From assembly GCA_038237055.1 (NCBI GenBank), contig JBBRZD010000188.1:1-6738 (forward strand): DNA of 6,738 nucleotides, given 5' to 3'. The position numbers were made by a program, and so were the translations under genes. How positions within the stretch are numbered: the stretch's first letter is position 1; each line of letters starts with the position of its first letter. The notes below the pieces were generated by a model. That model was given only the letters and a program-made list of their open reading frames with translations. It had not been told where the DNA came from and ran no database searches. Positions 5,762 to 6,738 of the stretch are shown piece by piece. This DNA is from Dokdonella_A sp038237055 (GTDB taxonomy: Bacteria > Pseudomonadota > Gammaproteobacteria > Xanthomonadales > Rhodanobacteraceae).

Positions 5762-5788
5762 AAAAAAAACCCCGCCGAAGCGGGGTTT
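5762..5788 (-). terminator. Strong intrinsic terminator, shared by convergent genes
   Basis: A perfect 9-bp stem pairs AAACCCCGC (5767-5775) with GCGGGGTTT (5780-5788) around a 4-nt loop. On the minus strand the loop is TTCG closed by C-G, the very stable cUUCGg tetraloop, and the stem runs into a T-tract formed by the A8 run at 5762-5769. This is a textbook rho-independent terminator for the DUF11 gene, whose stop lies 23 bp before it. In the plus direction the stem is followed by only a mixed CTCTT, so it may stop radical SAM transcripts less efficiently. Confidence 0.92.
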
Positions 5789-5811
5789 CTCTTGCCGATG
5801 TCCCGGCGCTA

Positions 5812-6738
5812 TCAGCTGAACTTGCGCCGCATCGCGAGCGTCGCAATACCTGCGAGCAGCAGGCCAAGCAGGGCCAGCATCGTGTTGCCGAGCGTTGGCG
5901 TGGAGACCGGAGTCGTCACGACACCGCCGGCGAGGACGGTAACCGGCGCGGTCTGCCCGGTGCCGGTCACCGGCGCCGCTGCGCCCGCGTCAGCGCCGGC
6001 CTGATTGTAAAAAGTGCCCGCAGTGCCACTGACCGTCACGCCGAAGTGCAGCGAGATCGAACCGTCGGCCGGAACGCTGAATGGCCCGTTCCAGGTAAGC
6101 AGCTGTCCGGCAACAACCGCATCGCTTGTGGTGGAGCCACTGGTAGAACCTGCGCGATAGCTGAATCCGGCTGGCAACGTATCGTTGATTGAATTCAAAC
6201 TGATTGCGCTGGCGTTCGGATTGGTAACGGTGATGGTGTAGCCGTCCATTGCGCCAGCCTGTGCGGTGGCAGCGTCTGCGGTCTTGCTGGTGGTAAGCGC
6301 AACGACCCCACCGACTCCTCCTCCCGTGACAGTAACCGGCGCAGTCTGGCCAGTGCCGATCACCGTCAACGCGCCTGCATCGCCGGTTGCCTGGTTGTAG
6401 TAAGTGCCTGCGGACGCGGAAGCTGTGACGCCAAAATGCAACGTCAGTGAGCCGCTAGCCGGCACGTTGAACGGACCGGTCCACGTCAGTACTTGGCCAA
6501 CAGCGGTTGCATCGACGGTCGTTGCACCCGTGCTTGAACCCGCCACGTAAGAGAAACCCGCCGGCAACGTATCGGTAATTGAATTAACCGTTTCGGGGAC
6601 GCCGTTTGGATTGGCGATCATGATCGTGTAACCGTCTGCACCGCTTGGGGCGACGCTCGCCGCATCGGCGGTCTTTGTCGTGCTCAGCGGCTGGATGCCG
6701 TTCGGTGAAAACAGCGTCTCGTTGGACAAGGTGACCGA
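5812..6738 (-). CDS. DUF11-repeat surface protein with IPTL-CTERM-like sorting tail (5' partial)
   Basis: The frame is open to the window edge: codons before TTG 6729 read S-V-T, so the N-terminus and any signal peptide lie outside, and TTG 6729 is not a likely true start. The visible part holds two tandem repeats of a DUF11/TIGR01451-type Ig-like domain, 130 residues apart (from KTADAA at about 6675 and again at about 6285). Each has YTI.(I/V)(A/T)NPN, DTLPAGFSY.AGS, LTW.GPF.VPA and LHFGVT. The C-terminus reads TPTLGNT, then a hydrophobic helix (MLALLGLLLAGIATLAM), then RRKFS. This is the tripartite plan of IPTL-CTERM signals, which are thought to be processed by exosortase XrtH. The usual W-G after IPTL is missing, so the signal is a variant. 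The likely role is an exported, surface-processed adhesin or structural protein. The terminator follows 23 bp after the stop. Confidence 0.85.
   Translation of the reverse strand, partial: SVTLSNETLFSPNGIQPLSTTKTADAASVAPSGADGYTIMIANPNGVPETVNSITDTLPAGFSYVAGSSTGATTVDATAVGQVLTWTGPFNVPASGSLTLHFGVTASASAGTYYNQATGDAGALTVIGTGQTAPVTVTGGGVGGVVALTTSKTADAATAQAGAMDGYTITVTNPNASAISLNSINDTLPAGFSYRAGSTSGSTTSDAVVAGQLLTWNGPFSVPADGSISLHFGVTVSGTAGTFYNQAGADAGAAAPVTGTGQTAPVTVLAGGVVTTPVSTPTLGNTMLALLGLLLAGIATLAMRRKFS
5896..6675 (-). repeat. Two tandem 390-bp coding repeats (130-residue DUF11 units)
   Basis: Unit one covers about 6286-6675 and unit two about 5896-6285, in phase with the reading frame. The protein copies are clearly similar, but the DNA copies have drifted apart visibly, for example around 6160-6200 versus 6550-6590. 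That points to an old duplication rather than recent expansion. More units may lie upstream of the window. Confidence 0.8.

Noticed and set aside
5744..6004. A small plus-strand frame starting at ATG 5744 after a GAAGGAAAG stretch
   Set aside because: The Shine-Dalgarno-like sequence is attractive, but the frame reads straight through the intrinsic terminator stem and then antisense to the DUF11 gene, and its product is unlike any protein.
1..6738. CRISPR array, tRNA, rRNA, toxin-antitoxin or defence operon
   Set aside because: No regularly spaced short repeats, no cloverleaf-like sequence, and no nuclease, helicase or small paired genes beyond the IS were found on either strand.

Overview
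The window reads as a piece of GC-rich gammaproteobacterial chromosome, most likely Xanthomonadales (Rhodanobacteraceae/Lysobacteraceae-like). This rests on remembered family resemblance, not a search: a short-signal DUF4124-type secreted protein, a Lys/Ala-rich histone H1-like protein, a lipoprotein alpha/beta hydrolase with a YGGSW oxyanion motif, a PA0069-family radical SAM protein and a DUF11-repeat surface protein ending in an IPTL-CTERM-like tail.

Layout. Positions 2-1286 are one complete IS3-family insertion sequence on the minus strand, with imperfect terminal inverted repeats, orfA (931-1224) and orfB (38-934). It carries a well-formed -1 programmed frameshift signal: an SD-like GGAG, 11 nt, the heptamer G GGA AAA, 5 nt, then a bulged stem-loop whose bulge holds the orfB GTG start and the orfA stop. 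The element sits inside a host gene for an exported DUF4124-like protein. That gene keeps only its first 135 codons (1287-1692) before reading into the IS; the other half should lie left of base 1, outside the window. Bases 1693-2019 carry no convincing gene but hold a 64-bp imperfect inverted repeat.

The remaining genes look like ordinary single-gene units. The histone-like gene (2020-2853, minus) is divergent from a pyridoxamine-phosphate-oxidase-like flavoprotein gene (3042-3563, plus). The latter converges on the alpha/beta hydrolase lipoprotein gene (3601-4473, minus). The hydrolase gene is divergent from the radical SAM gene (4617-5732, plus) across a 143-bp intergenic region with a perfect 6-bp dyad. 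The radical SAM gene and the 5'-truncated DUF11/IPTL-CTERM-like gene (5812-6738, minus) converge on a strong intrinsic terminator with a UUCG loop.

I see no sign that these genes form one pathway, and no defence island, CRISPR array, tRNA or rRNA. The most distinctive sequence signals are the IS frameshift cassette, the gene disruption by the IS, and the dyad elements in the intergenic regions.
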